Assembly: GCF_034008315.1 (NCBI RefSeq)
Contig: NZ_CP125377.1
Coordinates: 4,042,001 to 4,106,000 of the forward strand
Direction of reading: 5' to 3'
DNA length: 64,000 bases
Source of the DNA: Pseudomonas sp. P8_241
Lineage (GTDB): Bacteria; Pseudomonadota; Gammaproteobacteria; Pseudomonadales; Pseudomonadaceae
Shown here: positions 42,762-51,868 of the stretch, piece by piece
Numbering within the stretch: the stretch's first letter is position 1
Layout of the letters: each line of letters starts with the position of its first letter
Made by a program: the position numbers and the translations under genes
Notes under the pieces: model-generated
Told to the model about the DNA's origin: nothing
What the model saw: the letters and a program-made list of their open reading frames with translations, nothing else
The model's database searches: none

Positions 42762-43313
42762 TCAGCGACGTAAATAAGTCTGTACGATCGGCCCGTCTTC
42801 GCGCAGGGCATGACAGCCATTCACCGCAAACTCTGGCAACGTATTTAAGGTATCGAAACCTTCACCATCGCCCTCCAGGCAGTTCCAAAGGGTCTGATAG
42901 GCCACTGTAGAAAGCGGCCCCAACAGCTCGGTGACATGTGTGCAGCCAGCCACCCCACGGAACAGCCTGCGCCCCGCCTGAATGAAGCCCGATTCGATCC
43001 GCATGCCAACGAGCTGCTGGTAAGCCTGCGTGATACTTGAACAAATTTTATAAGGGGAGTGCGTGAAACAGGCCTGCACCTCATGAATAAGCAACGTTCG
43101 ATCGACGGCGACACGCAACATCAATCCGTGAATCGGCTCTTCCGGATGGATCAGTCGACGCTCGATCAAGCCAATTTCGAAGGGTTTGGTATCGACCAGT
43201 GTGGCTTCGATATCCCATAACCCGTCTTCACGGACATAGCCCTGACAAACCACCTTTCGGGTGTGAACCAGACTCCGGCCGGGCTTTGCTGGCGCCTCCC
43301 GTTCAGCGGACAT
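42762..43313 (-). CDS. DUF2889 family protein
   Basis: 183 residues from start 43313 (MSAEREAPAKPGRSLVHTRK), overlapping the racemase stop by 11 bases. The family block HTRKVVCQGYVREDGLWDIE followed by ATLVDTKPF is clear, as is CTHVTELLGPLSTVAYQTLW. DUF2889 function is unknown; these genes occur in aromatic and alicyclic degradation clusters. The conserved His, Glu and Cys residues make a metal or CoA-related role thinkable. Last gene of the operon starting at 49367. Confidence 0.82.
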   Translation of the reverse strand: MSAEREAPAKPGRSLVHTRKVVCQGYVREDGLWDIEATLVDTKPFEIGLIERRLIHPEEPIHGLMLRVAVDRTLLIHEVQACFTHSPYKICSSITQAYQQLVGMRIESGFIQAGRRLFRGVAGCTHVTELLGPLSTVAYQTLWNCLEGDGEGFDTLNTLPEFAVNGCHALREDGPIVQTYLRR

Positions 43314-44481
43314 AGACAGCCCCACTACGCTGTAACACGTCAATGGCCGAAGCCTTGAGGCCAAGCCCCTCCAATATCGAGAGCGTATCCGCGCCCGCCT
43401 GCGGCGCCAGATTACGGATCTGACCCGATGTTCGGCTGAACCTCGGCGCTGGTGCCGGTTGCATCAGGCCCTCAAAGTCCACGAAGGTGCCACGCGCCAG
43501 GTTATGCGGATGGACCAACGCTTCGTGCATATCCAGCACAGGCGCAAAGCAGGCATCCGTGTTTTCCAGCAATTCGCACCAGTGCCGACGTGGGCGTGAG
43601 AGGAACACGGTCTTCAGGCGCTCGCGCAATTGCGGCCAGGTTTTCTTGTCCCACTGGCGTCGAAGTGCAGACTCGGTGATCTCAAGTTTATCCAGCAGCA
43701 GATGGTAAAATTGAGGTTCGATGGCAGCGACCGAGACATAGCCACCGTCTGCGCACGCATAAGTTGCATAGAAGGGCGCCGAGCCGTCCAGAAAGTTTTC
43801 CCCCCGACGCGGGCTCCAGCTTTTTTCCGCCAACAGTCCATAGAGCATGGCCATCAGGGTCGCAGACCCATCACTCATGGCCGCGTCCACCACCTGCCCC
43901 TTACCGGAGTGCCGCACATCCAGCAGCGCGCATACCACGCCGAAGGCCAGCATCAGCCCTCCCCCACCATAATCGCCGACCAGATTCAGCGGCGGCATCG
44001 GCGGTTGCTCAGGATTCCCCATGCCATACAGAGCACCGGATAAAGCAATGTAATTGAGGTCATGTCCGGCCGATTGGGCCAAGGGACCATCCTGTCCCCA
44101 GCCGGTCATGCGCCCATAGACCAGTGCCGGATTGCGCGCCTGGCACACCTGCGGACCAAGGCCCAGACGCTCCATCACACCTGGCCTAAAGCCTTCAATC
44201 AGGACATCCGCTGTCTCAAGCAGGCTCAGCAGCGTTTCTATCGCTTCGGGCTGCTTGATATTCAAGGCCAACGAACGGCGACCACGCCCGATCACTGCCG
44301 TAGCCGCCCGCAGGCTATCGAAATGATCCCCGCCCCCCTCTCTAGGGGGACGATCGATGACAATGACATCAGCCCCGAGATCAGCCAGCAGCATGCCGCA
44401 GAACGGGCCAGGACCGATACCGGCCATTTCGATCACCGTTACGCCGACCAACGGGCCGGAACGCATTGATTGCATAGCCAT
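43303..44481 (-). CDS. Alpha-methylacyl-CoA racemase
   Basis: 392-residue family III CoA-transferase-fold protein. All three catalytic residues known from AMACR/MCR enzymes are present in context: His140 (SAGHDLNYIALSGAL), Asp170 (LNLVGDYGGGGLM) and Glu255 (AAIEPQFYH). The N-terminal MAGIGPGPFCGMLLADLGAD is also typical. It should interconvert 2R and 2S 2-methylacyl-CoA thioesters, supplying the stereoisomer required by an acyl-CoA dehydrogenase. This implies an alpha-methyl-branched intermediate. Overlaps the nitroreductase-family gene by one base. Confidence 0.9.
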   Translation of the reverse strand: MAMQSMRSGPLVGVTVIEMAGIGPGPFCGMLLADLGADVIVIDRPPREGGGDHFDSLRAATAVIGRGRRSLALNIKQPEAIETLLSLLETADVLIEGFRPGVMERLGLGPQVCQARNPALVYGRMTGWGQDGPLAQSAGHDLNYIALSGALYGMGNPEQPPMPPLNLVGDYGGGGLMLAFGVVCALLDVRHSGKGQVVDAAMSDGSATLMAMLYGLLAEKSWSPRRGENFLDGSAPFYATYACADGGYVSVAAIEPQFYHLLLDKLEITESALRRQWDKKTWPQLRERLKTVFLSRPRRHWCELLENTDACFAPVLDMHEALVHPHNLARGTFVDFEGLMQPAPAPRFSRTSGQIRNLAPQAGADTLSILEGLGLKASAIDVLQRSGAVYVR

Positions 44482-45164
44482 TACTCCTCAAATCCACGCA
44501 TAACGACAAACTCATCCAACCCCATACGGGGGCTGTCCAGATGGTTGGCTGGCGCCTGGGCATCCGGCTTTCCGATGGCCATGCCACAGAACAGCATCCA
44601 GTCATCAGGGGAGCCGACAAACTCGGTAACGGTACGGTGATATAAGGCCCAAGCTTCCTGAGCACAGCTGCCATAGCCACGCTCCTCCAGGAGCAGCATG
44701 AGTGTCTGCAGGAACATGCCAAGGTCGGCCCACTGCGCCTTTCCCATACAACGATCGACAAAACAGAACAGGCCGACCGGCGCCCCAAAGAAAGCAAAGT
44801 TGCGAGCAAACCAGCGCTGACGCCCGGCACGGTCTTCACGCTCGATCCCCAGAGTACGGTACAACCGCTGACCAATATCAAAGCGATAGTCCCGGTATGG
44901 CTCCTTCAGGTTCGGCGGGTAAATGGGGTACTCCTCCGGATCAGGCTCCCCCGCCTGCAGACGCACCTGCATCCGGGCACAGAAACGACTCAGCTCCTGC
45001 CCCCCCAGGACATACACACGCCATGGCTGCACGTTGCCGCCCGAAGGTGAGCGCGCTGCCAGTTGCAACACCTCACGCAACACCTCAACCGGTACCGGAT
45101 CACTGCCAAAAGCACGGACACTGCAACGGTTTCGTATGGCTTCGCTCACGCTCTGTTGACTCAT
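44481..45164 (-). CDS. Nitroreductase-family flavoprotein
   Basis: 227-residue FMN-dependent protein of the nitroreductase fold. N-terminal RNRCSVRAFGSDPVPVEVLR and phosphate-binding AARSPSGGNVQPWRVYVLGG, C-terminal MLFCGMAIGKPDAQAPANHL. Members reduce nitro groups, quinones or enones, or desaturate. In this setting, between a racemase and an Mct-like gene, reduction or oxidation of a ring-derived enone or enoyl-CoA is more likely than nitro reduction. Overlaps its neighbours on both sides by a few bases. Confidence 0.8.
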   Translation of the reverse strand: MSQQSVSEAIRNRCSVRAFGSDPVPVEVLREVLQLAARSPSGGNVQPWRVYVLGGQELSRFCARMQVRLQAGEPDPEEYPIYPPNLKEPYRDYRFDIGQRLYRTLGIEREDRAGRQRWFARNFAFFGAPVGLFCFVDRCMGKAQWADLGMFLQTLMLLLEERGYGSCAQEAWALYHRTVTEFVGSPDDWMLFCGMAIGKPDAQAPANHLDSPRMGLDEFVVMRGFEE

Positions 45165-46387
45165 GTCGCATCTCCCTCAGCGGTCGCTACCACACCCCGA
45201 TCAAGCAACTTGCCAAACTCCACCGAGCTCAGCCCCAGCACCTCGGTCAAAACACTTTCAGTGTCTTCGCCCAATCGGGGTGCCGGGCGTGGAGCCTGAC
45301 GCCGGCTGGCAGAAAAGCTCAATGGCAGGCCCGGTATCAGAAGCGGGCCAACACCTGGCTGCTGCACTTGCGAGAACATCGGGTTGGGCTCGTCGCCAGC
45401 CAACGCCTGGACAACCTCTGCCATTTCTCGGTAGCGGCTCCAGCACACCCCGTGATGGTCCAGAATCCGCGCCGCCTCAACCAGGGTCAAACGGACAAAC
45501 CAAGGTTCGAACAGCGCCGCAATGGCATGCCTGCCTAGATAGCGATCACCCTCGCGCGACCAGTCCAGACTCAACTGTTGGGCCAGCGCCTGCAGCGGCT
45601 GCTGAAGCCCTGTCGCCTCACAAAGCCCCTTCCACTGGCGCGCGGTCAGGCCCACGACCATGATGCGGCTCCCATCCGCCAGCACGAAGTCGCGTCCAAA
45701 GGCGCCGTATAGGTAATTACCTACCCGTTCACGCGCTCCTCCCAACTCGGCTTCAGCGGTAAAGCCCAAGTGCGCAACCACAGCTAGCGCTACATCCTCA
45801 AGCGCCAGCTGCACATGCTGGCCTTGACCAGTCAGGCGACGGTGCCGTTCCGCCGCCAGCAGCCCCGTGGCAGCCATTTGCCCAGTGACCAGATCCCAGG
45901 CCGGCAGCACATGATTGACAACAGCTGCAGTCGAAGCCTCGGGGCCTGTGATCAATGGCAACCCCACCGAAGGGTTAACGGTGTAGTCCACCGCCGAACC
46001 ACCCTTGCGGTCGCCCTGCACAGTCAGCTGGATCAAATCCGCCCGTTGCTGGCGCAACTGCTCCCAGTCAAGCCAGCCACGGGGGGGGAAGTTAGTCAGC
46101 AACATACCGGCATCCGCACCCTCCGCGCAGATCAGAGCCATGGCCAATTCACGCCCCTCTTCACTGGCAATATCGATGGCGACCGAGCGCTTGGCCTTGT
46201 TCAGGCCACACCAGAACAGACTGGTGTTATCCTCGGTCACCGGCCAGCGGTGGTAGTCCAGACCTCCACGCAACCCATCGATGCGAATCACCTGCGCCCC
46301 CATCTGAGCCAGCGTCATGCCGCCGAGGGGGGCTGCGACAAAGGCCGAGACTTCGACAACCCGCATTCCTTCAAGAATCGTATTCAT
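45161..46387 (-). CDS. mct: Mesaconyl-CoA C1-C4 CoA transferase (Mct-like)
   Basis: 408-residue family III CoA transferase that resembles 2-methylfumaryl-CoA isomerase (Mct) of the 3-hydroxypropionate bicycle rather than racemases. Telling stretches: VEVSAFVAAPLGGMTLAQMG, GGLDYHRWPVTEDNTSLFWC, GLNKAKRSVAID, DYTVNPSVGLPLITGP, NYLYGAFGRDF and a length equal to the family. Mct moves CoA within mesaconate from C1 to C4. Its neighbour is the Mcd-like dehydrogenase (4-base overlap), and the Meh/Ich-like hydratase is 3 kb upstream. Symbol given by resemblance from memory; not alignment-tested. Confidence 0.78.
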   Translation of the reverse strand: MNTILEGMRVVEVSAFVAAPLGGMTLAQMGAQVIRIDGLRGGLDYHRWPVTEDNTSLFWCGLNKAKRSVAIDIASEEGRELAMALICAEGADAGMLLTNFPPRGWLDWEQLRQQRADLIQLTVQGDRKGGSAVDYTVNPSVGLPLITGPEASTAAVVNHVLPAWDLVTGQMAATGLLAAERHRRLTGQGQHVQLALEDVALAVVAHLGFTAEAELGGARERVGNYLYGAFGRDFVLADGSRIMVVGLTARQWKGLCEATGLQQPLQALAQQLSLDWSREGDRYLGRHAIAALFEPWFVRLTLVEAARILDHHGVCWSRYREMAEVVQALAGDEPNPMFSQVQQPGVGPLLIPGLPLSFSASRRQAPRPAPRLGEDTESVLTEVLGLSSVEFGKLLDRGVVATAEGDAT

Positions 46388-48048
46388 GCTGACTCCAGTG
46401 CGTTCTCCAGCAAGCTGCGTGCAATCACCTTGAGCGCCAACGTTTCTTCAGCGCCTTCGAAGATCGACAGTACGCGCGCATCGACAAAGTAGCGGCTGAC
46501 GGCCGACTCCTCGGCGTAGCCCATACCACCATGAATTTGCAGGGCCTCGCGGGTAATCAACTCTGCCGATCGGCAGGCCAGCAATTTGACCAGGCTGGCT
46601 TCCATACGACCGGCCCCATCTTGCATCAAGCGACCCACGGCATACGTCAGTCGGCGACAAGCCACAAACCGAGACGCCATACGGGCCAACTTGGCCTGAG
46701 TCAGCGGATAATCCACCAAGGGCGCAGCGAATACCTTGCGGTCTCCCGAGTAACGAATAGCCGCCAGCAAAGCCGCACGCATAACGCCACAGGCACGCGC
46801 TGCGGTCTGCATGCGTCCACCCATCATGCCGGCCATGGTGTAGTAGAACCCCTTACCAAGCCCGCCTTGCTCGCCAATCAGACAGTTATCTGGAACGAAA
46901 TAGTTGTCAAAAAACAGATCGAACGAGTGCATGCCCCGATAGCCAATCGTCGGTATCGCGGTGCCCGTCAGGCAACCACCGCCTTCCTGAACTTCTTTGA
47001 AGGCATGCTGATCCGTCGACTGCTTCTCGACCAGGAACAAACTCAACCCCTTGTGCCCCAGGCTACGATCCGGATCAGTACGTGCGACCACCATCAACAA
47101 CCCGGCCTTGCCGGCAAAGGTGCACCAGCTTTTGGCACCATTGAGCAACCAGCCACCCTCGCAGCGACTGGCTCGCAGGGATAGACCGGCCACATCCGAG
47201 CCAAAATCCGGCTCGGTGATAGCAATGCCACACAGTGGCTCGCCAACGGCAATACGCGGTAACCAGTCGTTTTTCTGCTGTTCAGTACCCCCCGCCAACA
47301 AGGCCCGGGAAAGAATCTCAGGACGGGTGATCAGGCTACCGGCAGCGGCCAACGACGCCTGCGAGAGCGCTTCTGTGACCACGATCATCATGATGTTGTC
47401 ATCACGATCATCCGGTGCAGTGCCTCCGAAACGCTGCGGTATTGAAAGGCCGAACACCCCCATATCACGCAACGGCTGCAACAGCGTTTCTGGTACCGTA
47501 AGGTCGTGACGATGAATACCCTCTGCCTGTGGTGCCACCACTTCCTCGGCAAAGCGCCGGAAGCTGTCGCGAGCCATTGCCAGATCCTGATCCTGATCCA
47601 GCGACTCGGCACCGAGCTCATCATCACGCTGGAACACTTCAAGGCCTGCCTGCTGCAAAGCCTCTGCACCACCACCGGCGGCCCGCAGCTCACGCCAGGC
47701 GGTGCTGCGGGCTAACTCTTGCAGGGCGACTGGATCAAGATCCAGCTCCAGAAAAAGCCCCTCAAGACGAGTCAGCAGCGCCTGCACGGCCTCACAGATG
47801 AACACAAGCGCCAGGCGAGCCTCATTACCTGGATCCTTAGCCAGGGTCTCAGCCGCAAGCAAATCGGCGCTGGCCAGTGCCAGCTCGTAGCTGGGAACCT
47901 GGTGCCGATCCAATAGATCGGCATCCAGCTGACCGCACTGACCGCGCCGGCAGCGAATAGCCAGACTCTTGGTCGCAAGCGAGAAAGCCTCACGAAGCGT
48001 TACCAACAACGACTGTGCATTTTCCAGTTGTGCCGCCAGGGCACTCAT
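46384..48048 (-). CDS. Methylsuccinyl-CoA dehydrogenase-like (Mcd-like)
   Basis: 554 residues, about 170 longer than ordinary acyl-CoA dehydrogenases. The N-terminal extension is helical (LENAQSLLVTLREAFSLATK; YELALASADLLAAETLAK), as in (2S)-methylsuccinyl-CoA dehydrogenase of the ethylmalonyl-CoA pathway. The dehydrogenase part has CGIAITEPDFGSDVAGLSLR, IHGGMGYAEESAVSRYFVD and the catalytic Glu in VLSIFEGAEETLALKV. Expected product from methylsuccinyl-CoA is mesaconyl-C1-CoA, the substrate of the adjacent Mct-like enzyme. A larger alkylsuccinyl substrate cannot be excluded. Confidence 0.78.
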   Translation of the reverse strand: MSALAAQLENAQSLLVTLREAFSLATKSLAIRCRRGQCGQLDADLLDRHQVPSYELALASADLLAAETLAKDPGNEARLALVFICEAVQALLTRLEGLFLELDLDPVALQELARSTAWRELRAAGGGAEALQQAGLEVFQRDDELGAESLDQDQDLAMARDSFRRFAEEVVAPQAEGIHRHDLTVPETLLQPLRDMGVFGLSIPQRFGGTAPDDRDDNIMMIVVTEALSQASLAAAGSLITRPEILSRALLAGGTEQQKNDWLPRIAVGEPLCGIAITEPDFGSDVAGLSLRASRCEGGWLLNGAKSWCTFAGKAGLLMVVARTDPDRSLGHKGLSLFLVEKQSTDQHAFKEVQEGGGCLTGTAIPTIGYRGMHSFDLFFDNYFVPDNCLIGEQGGLGKGFYYTMAGMMGGRMQTAARACGVMRAALLAAIRYSGDRKVFAAPLVDYPLTQAKLARMASRFVACRRLTYAVGRLMQDGAGRMEASLVKLLACRSAELITREALQIHGGMGYAEESAVSRYFVDARVLSIFEGAEETLALKVIARSLLENALESA

Positions 48049-49367
48049 GCTCGAACCCCATCAAGCACAGCCAGTGCCTTGGCCGCCGCATTGCGCGCGG
48101 TTACTGCGCAGGCCTGAGTACCGCCATCGCCATACTCCTTGACCGCATCGCCTACCTGCCAGAGGTTGCTCAACGGAGTGTCCTGCGGCATATCGAATCC
48201 GGCACAAGTACGCTGGGCCGGCCATTCACCGCGCATCACACGCACCGACAGCATCTTGGCATTGGCGAAGCCTGGGAACAGGTCATGCAGATCCTGTAGC
48301 GAAGCTTCGATCTCGGCCGCCTCATCGAACGCATCGATGGCCGGGCGCGGTACTGCGTAGGCCACATACAGGTGCCAGCCAGGCGGCGCCATTTCCGGGC
48401 ACGTCGCCGTCATTTCACCCATGTTGCACAAACGACGGGTCGGACCGAAGGTAATCAGACCCGGGGCATCGATCAGGCGCTCACGGGTCGCGAAGTTGAT
48501 CACGATGTTGGACGCCGGACGCAATGTGTTCGCCGCTTGAGCCGCGTAATCACCTGCCAGAATATCCGCTCCGGCCAGCGCCGCAGTTGCCCGCGGACCG
48601 ATATTGCTGATCACTGTGGAGGCAGCGACCCAGATACGCTCGCCATTGCGCTCCACTTCGATGGCAGTGACACGACCGTCTTCAACACGCAGCCCTTGGG
48701 CTCGGCTTTCCAACCAAACTTCACCGCCGTGGGCACGTATGGCATCAGCCAGATCATTCCACAGGCCAATGGTGCCACGGGGGCAGAAACCGAAGCGCTT
48801 GAACGCGCCCTTGACTGCAAAGTAAGTCAGGAAGGCACGAGCGGGCAATTCATCGGAATTGACCGCAAAAATAGCGGCACACAGGTTGCGAAAAATCGCA
48901 TGCACCGTCTGGTTCTTGGTGTACTTGGCCAACCACTCGGCGGTCGTCAGGCGGGCCTCGGGCAGATCTCCACCACGGGCGTCGGCGAACTTGGCGCCAA
49001 TCTTGGCAGCCTGCTTGGTGAAGGTGCCGAGGAGAAAACCCCATCCCCCACCCTTGGCCACGTTGATCACCTTGCCATCCACGTAGAACACGGTTGCCGG
49101 ATTCGGCTCACGTACATCCATCCGTACATCAAGGGCCGCAAAGGTTTCTTCAAAAGTACTGCCTAGCTCGATAGCAATCGCACCGATGTTGACGATGAAG
49201 TCGTCAATCACTTCACTGGAGGCGCGGCCGCCGACACGGTTCAAACTCTCGACGACCAGAACACGTTTTCCGGCTGCGACCATGCGCGCAGCGGCGCACA
49301 TACCCCCTGCACCTGCGCCGAGAATAATGGTGTCGTAATGCTGGACCGCTACATTTGTTGTTGTCAT
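48045..49367 (-). CDS. FAD-dependent oxidoreductase, phytoene-desaturase-like
   Basis: 440 residues from start 49367 (behind CAGGAG). N-terminal dinucleotide-binding ILGAGAGGMCAAARMVAAGK followed by VVESLNRVGGRASS, and C-terminal FAD motif NLWQVGDAVKEYGDGGTQAC, characteristic of the amine-oxidase/phytoene-desaturase group. Such enzymes desaturate or isomerise hydrophobic ring systems. Possible role: introducing a double bond into an alicyclic ring. First gene of the operon 49367 to 42762, directly behind operator E. Confidence 0.8.
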   Translation of the reverse strand: MTTTNVAVQHYDTIILGAGAGGMCAAARMVAAGKRVLVVESLNRVGGRASSEVIDDFIVNIGAIAIELGSTFEETFAALDVRMDVREPNPATVFYVDGKVINVAKGGGWGFLLGTFTKQAAKIGAKFADARGGDLPEARLTTAEWLAKYTKNQTVHAIFRNLCAAIFAVNSDELPARAFLTYFAVKGAFKRFGFCPRGTIGLWNDLADAIRAHGGEVWLESRAQGLRVEDGRVTAIEVERNGERIWVAASTVISNIGPRATAALAGADILAGDYAAQAANTLRPASNIVINFATRERLIDAPGLITFGPTRRLCNMGEMTATCPEMAPPGWHLYVAYAVPRPAIDAFDEAAEIEASLQDLHDLFPGFANAKMLSVRVMRGEWPAQRTCAGFDMPQDTPLSNLWQVGDAVKEYGDGGTQACAVTARNAAAKALAVLDGVRA

Positions 49368-49421
49368 ATGTACTCCTGCTCGCAAGGCATCCACTTAATA
49401 ACGGAAGTTCTTTCAATTAAA

Positions 49422-49439
49422 AGACCGTATGGTCGGTCT
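49422..49439. promoter_or_regulatory. Catabolic operator E
   Basis: AGACCG-TATGGT-CGGTCT with both half-sites perfect. It sits in the only gap (111 bases) of the long leftward series, 55 bases before the FAD oxidoreductase start. Flanking A5 and T5 tracts mean the same dyad could also fold as a weak terminator for the upstream operon. Confidence 0.72.
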
Positions 49440-49478
49440 TTTTATAGCATGCATGTCTACAAATAAAGTCTTATTTTC

Positions 49479-50324
49479 CTAACCGCGCACGACAGCCAGT
49501 GCCGTCATACCAATAAATCCGTCCTGGTCCAGGCTCCACAGCTGCAATTGCTCGCCTTCACGGCGACCACATAACCGAATCGGCCCCTGAGCGAACGTCG
49601 GCCGTATCGCGCGGAACTTAAAATTCTCTACACCCCCAGGTCCTGCCTGTTCCAGTGCCAGCTCCAACAACGCGGTCGCGAGCAGTGGCCCCTGCACCAC
49701 CAGACCGGGATAGAACTCTTCTTGCACAGCATAGTCACGGTCGTAATGGATACGGTGACCGTTATAGGTCAGGGCTGAAAAACGAAACAGCAGCACAGGA
49801 TCTGGCTGTAGCACTCGCTCCCACTGTGCCTCCTCGATCGGCCGCTGTCCTATCGGCAACGGCATGGCCGAGGTGGGTGCATCGCGGTACACCAGATGTT
49901 GCAACTCTCGGACTCGACAGGCCTGCTCCTGGAAAATCAGATGCTCCAGCGTCACGAACACCAGACTGCCCGATTGTCCCTCTTTCAACTCGACGGACAT
50001 TACCCGGCTCTGCCGCCGGGCACTTTGGCCAATGATCAGCGGCTTATCAATGCGCAACTGTCCGGATGCCCACATACGTCGTGGCAGTGGCACCGGAGGC
50101 AGGAAATCGCCTTTGAGCGGGTGTCCATCCACCCCTGTTCCCAGCGTCGAAGGGGTGTCCAGAAAGTACAACCAGTGCCACGAAGGCGGCAGGGGATCGC
50201 CCATTTCAAGCAACGTGTCACGAGACAAGGCCGCCGCCAAGGCACGTGCTGGGAACACCGGCAGTTGATCTTCCATCACCCGCTCACGACCGACCCAGCC
50301 TTCGAGATGCTTAATATCAATCAT
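49479..50324 (-). CDS. Mesaconyl-C4-CoA/itaconyl-CoA hydratase-like (MaoC fold)
   Basis: 281-residue FAS1-like/MaoC dehydratase resembling itaconyl-CoA hydratase of P. aeruginosa and mesaconyl-C4-CoA hydratase (Meh). Family features: KHLEGWVGRERVMEDQL, the segment PLPPSWHWLYFLDTP, VPLPRRMWASGQLRI, and the C-terminal hot-dog motif LTYNGHRIHYDRDYAVQEEF with the catalytic Asp/His, then YPGLVVQGPLLATALL. Product should be citramalyl-CoA, substrate of the CitE-like lyase. Overlaps the 3-hydroxyacyl-CoA dehydrogenase gene by four bases; last gene of the operon beginning at 60414. Confidence 0.82.
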   Translation of the reverse strand: MIDIKHLEGWVGRERVMEDQLPVFPARALAAALSRDTLLEMGDPLPPSWHWLYFLDTPSTLGTGVDGHPLKGDFLPPVPLPRRMWASGQLRIDKPLIIGQSARRQSRVMSVELKEGQSGSLVFVTLEHLIFQEQACRVRELQHLVYRDAPTSAMPLPIGQRPIEEAQWERVLQPDPVLLFRFSALTYNGHRIHYDRDYAVQEEFYPGLVVQGPLLATALLELALEQAGPGGVENFKFRAIRPTFAQGPIRLCGRREGEQLQLWSLDQDGFIGMTALAVVRG

Positions 50325-51850
50325 ACCGCTCTGGCCTCGCGCGCCGGTTCTTCGCTCAGCAGTGACAAGCCGGCCTCAGCGCGGCGCACCAACCAAAGGC
50401 TTGGACGATAACGGGGATCGCCCGTGTACTGATGCAAGTTACGCAGAATCCTCAACACCCGCTTGGGCCCGATCCGATCACCCCAGGCCAATGGCCCGCA
50501 CGGGTAGCCCAGCCCTAGGCGTACCGCGTCTTCAATATCTGCTACGCAGGCAATCCGGCGTTGGGCGATATCGGCTGCAATATTAACAATGGTCGCCAGC
50601 ACACGCTGCAGCACAAATCCCGGGCTGTCATTAATCACCGTTACCGGAGCGCCCAAGGCCACGAACAATGCATGGGCCGCGTCGCGAACTTCGGCGCGGG
50701 TGCCAACCGTCTGCATCAGCGTCACCCGCCCGCCCGGCAGCCCCAAGGGGTCCACTGCGATACAGCGCTGCGGATCCAGCCCCAGACGCAGACAGGCAGT
50801 GGTCGCGTCCTCGCCCCAGGGCTGAACGATCTGGATCGAGGCCTGCTCGGCACTCTCCACGACCCGTGCGCAGCCCGTTGCAATAATGCGATCCAGCAGC
50901 GTGTCGTACTGTTCGCATTCAGGCGCCACCCAAACAGTCAAGGCACCAGGCAGGCGTGGGACGGCCAACGCTTGCGGCTCAATCCGTACAGCGCCGTCAT
51001 AGCGGTACCAGCCCTCTCCCGTCTTACGACCGAACAGGCCGGCTGAAATCCTCGGCGGCACCAACGGTGATGGACGCAACCGCGGCTCCTGCAGGAACTG
51101 GCTATAAATAGAACTCATCACCTTGCCCGAGACATCCAGACCGGTCAGGTCCAGCAACTCGAACGGGCCCATGCGAAAGCCCGCCGCCTCACGCAGAATG
51201 CGATCTACATCAGCGACATCGGCTACCTGTTCCTCGACAATCCGCAAACCCTCAGTATAAAGCCCGCGACCAGCATGATTGACGAGGAAGCCAGGCAGAT
51301 CCTCTGCAACCACCGCACGATGGCCGGCGCTTTCCACCAGCGCCACCAGCGCCGCAACCACTGGCGGTGCAGTACGCACCGCAGCGATGACCTCGACCAC
51401 TTTCATCAGTGGCACTGGATTAAAGAAATGCAGCCCGGCCACCCTTTGCGGAATTCGGCAACCTGCGGCGATGTCGGCCATGACCAGCGACGAGGTGTTA
51501 CTGGCCAGAATCGCTTCGTCGCCGATGATATTCTCCAGCTCAGCGAACAGCTCGCGCTTGACCTGCAAATCCTCGACTACCGCCTCTATCACCACTGAAC
51601 AACCGGCCAATTGCTGCAACTGGTCAACCACCTCGATCGAGGAAAGGATCCGCTGGCCCTGCTCGGCACTGAAACGTCCCTTGCCAACGCCTTTGCCAAC
51701 CATCTCAGCGATGTACTCGAGCGCCTTGCCCGCCGCTCCGGTGAAGGCATCGAATAGTCGTACCCGATAGCCCGCTTCGGCGAACAACTGGACGATGCCG
51801 CGGCCCATTGTGCCCGCGCCGATCACGCCAATAATCTTATTCGTGTTCAT
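50321..51850 (-). CDS. 3-hydroxyacyl-CoA dehydrogenase (PaaH-like)
   Basis: 509-residue dehydrogenase with duplicated C-terminal domain as in PaaH. NAD-binding GVIGAGTMGRGIVQLFAEAG at the N-terminus, catalytic His in VAGLHFFNPVPLMKVVEVI, then a 3HCDH domain (GFRMGPFELLDLTGLDVSGK) and a second one near the C-terminus (VRLGLGYPCGPLAWGDRIGP). It oxidises a 3-hydroxyacyl-CoA to the 3-oxoacyl-CoA that the thiolase would cleave. Length favours dicarboxylyl or ring-derived substrates like PaaH. Confidence 0.9.
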   Translation of the reverse strand: MNTNKIIGVIGAGTMGRGIVQLFAEAGYRVRLFDAFTGAAGKALEYIAEMVGKGVGKGRFSAEQGQRILSSIEVVDQLQQLAGCSVVIEAVVEDLQVKRELFAELENIIGDEAILASNTSSLVMADIAAGCRIPQRVAGLHFFNPVPLMKVVEVIAAVRTAPPVVAALVALVESAGHRAVVAEDLPGFLVNHAGRGLYTEGLRIVEEQVADVADVDRILREAAGFRMGPFELLDLTGLDVSGKVMSSIYSQFLQEPRLRPSPLVPPRISAGLFGRKTGEGWYRYDGAVRIEPQALAVPRLPGALTVWVAPECEQYDTLLDRIIATGCARVVESAEQASIQIVQPWGEDATTACLRLGLDPQRCIAVDPLGLPGGRVTLMQTVGTRAEVRDAAHALFVALGAPVTVINDSPGFVLQRVLATIVNIAADIAQRRIACVADIEDAVRLGLGYPCGPLAWGDRIGPKRVLRILRNLHQYTGDPRYRPSLWLVRRAEAGLSLLSEEPAREARAV

Positions 51851-51868
51851 GCTCGTACCCTGTCGTGA

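Noticed and set aside
43303..44481. Annotation of this gene as CoA transferase (CaiB)
   Set aside because: The His-Asp-Glu set of alpha-methylacyl-CoA racemases is complete in context, so racemase is the better call.
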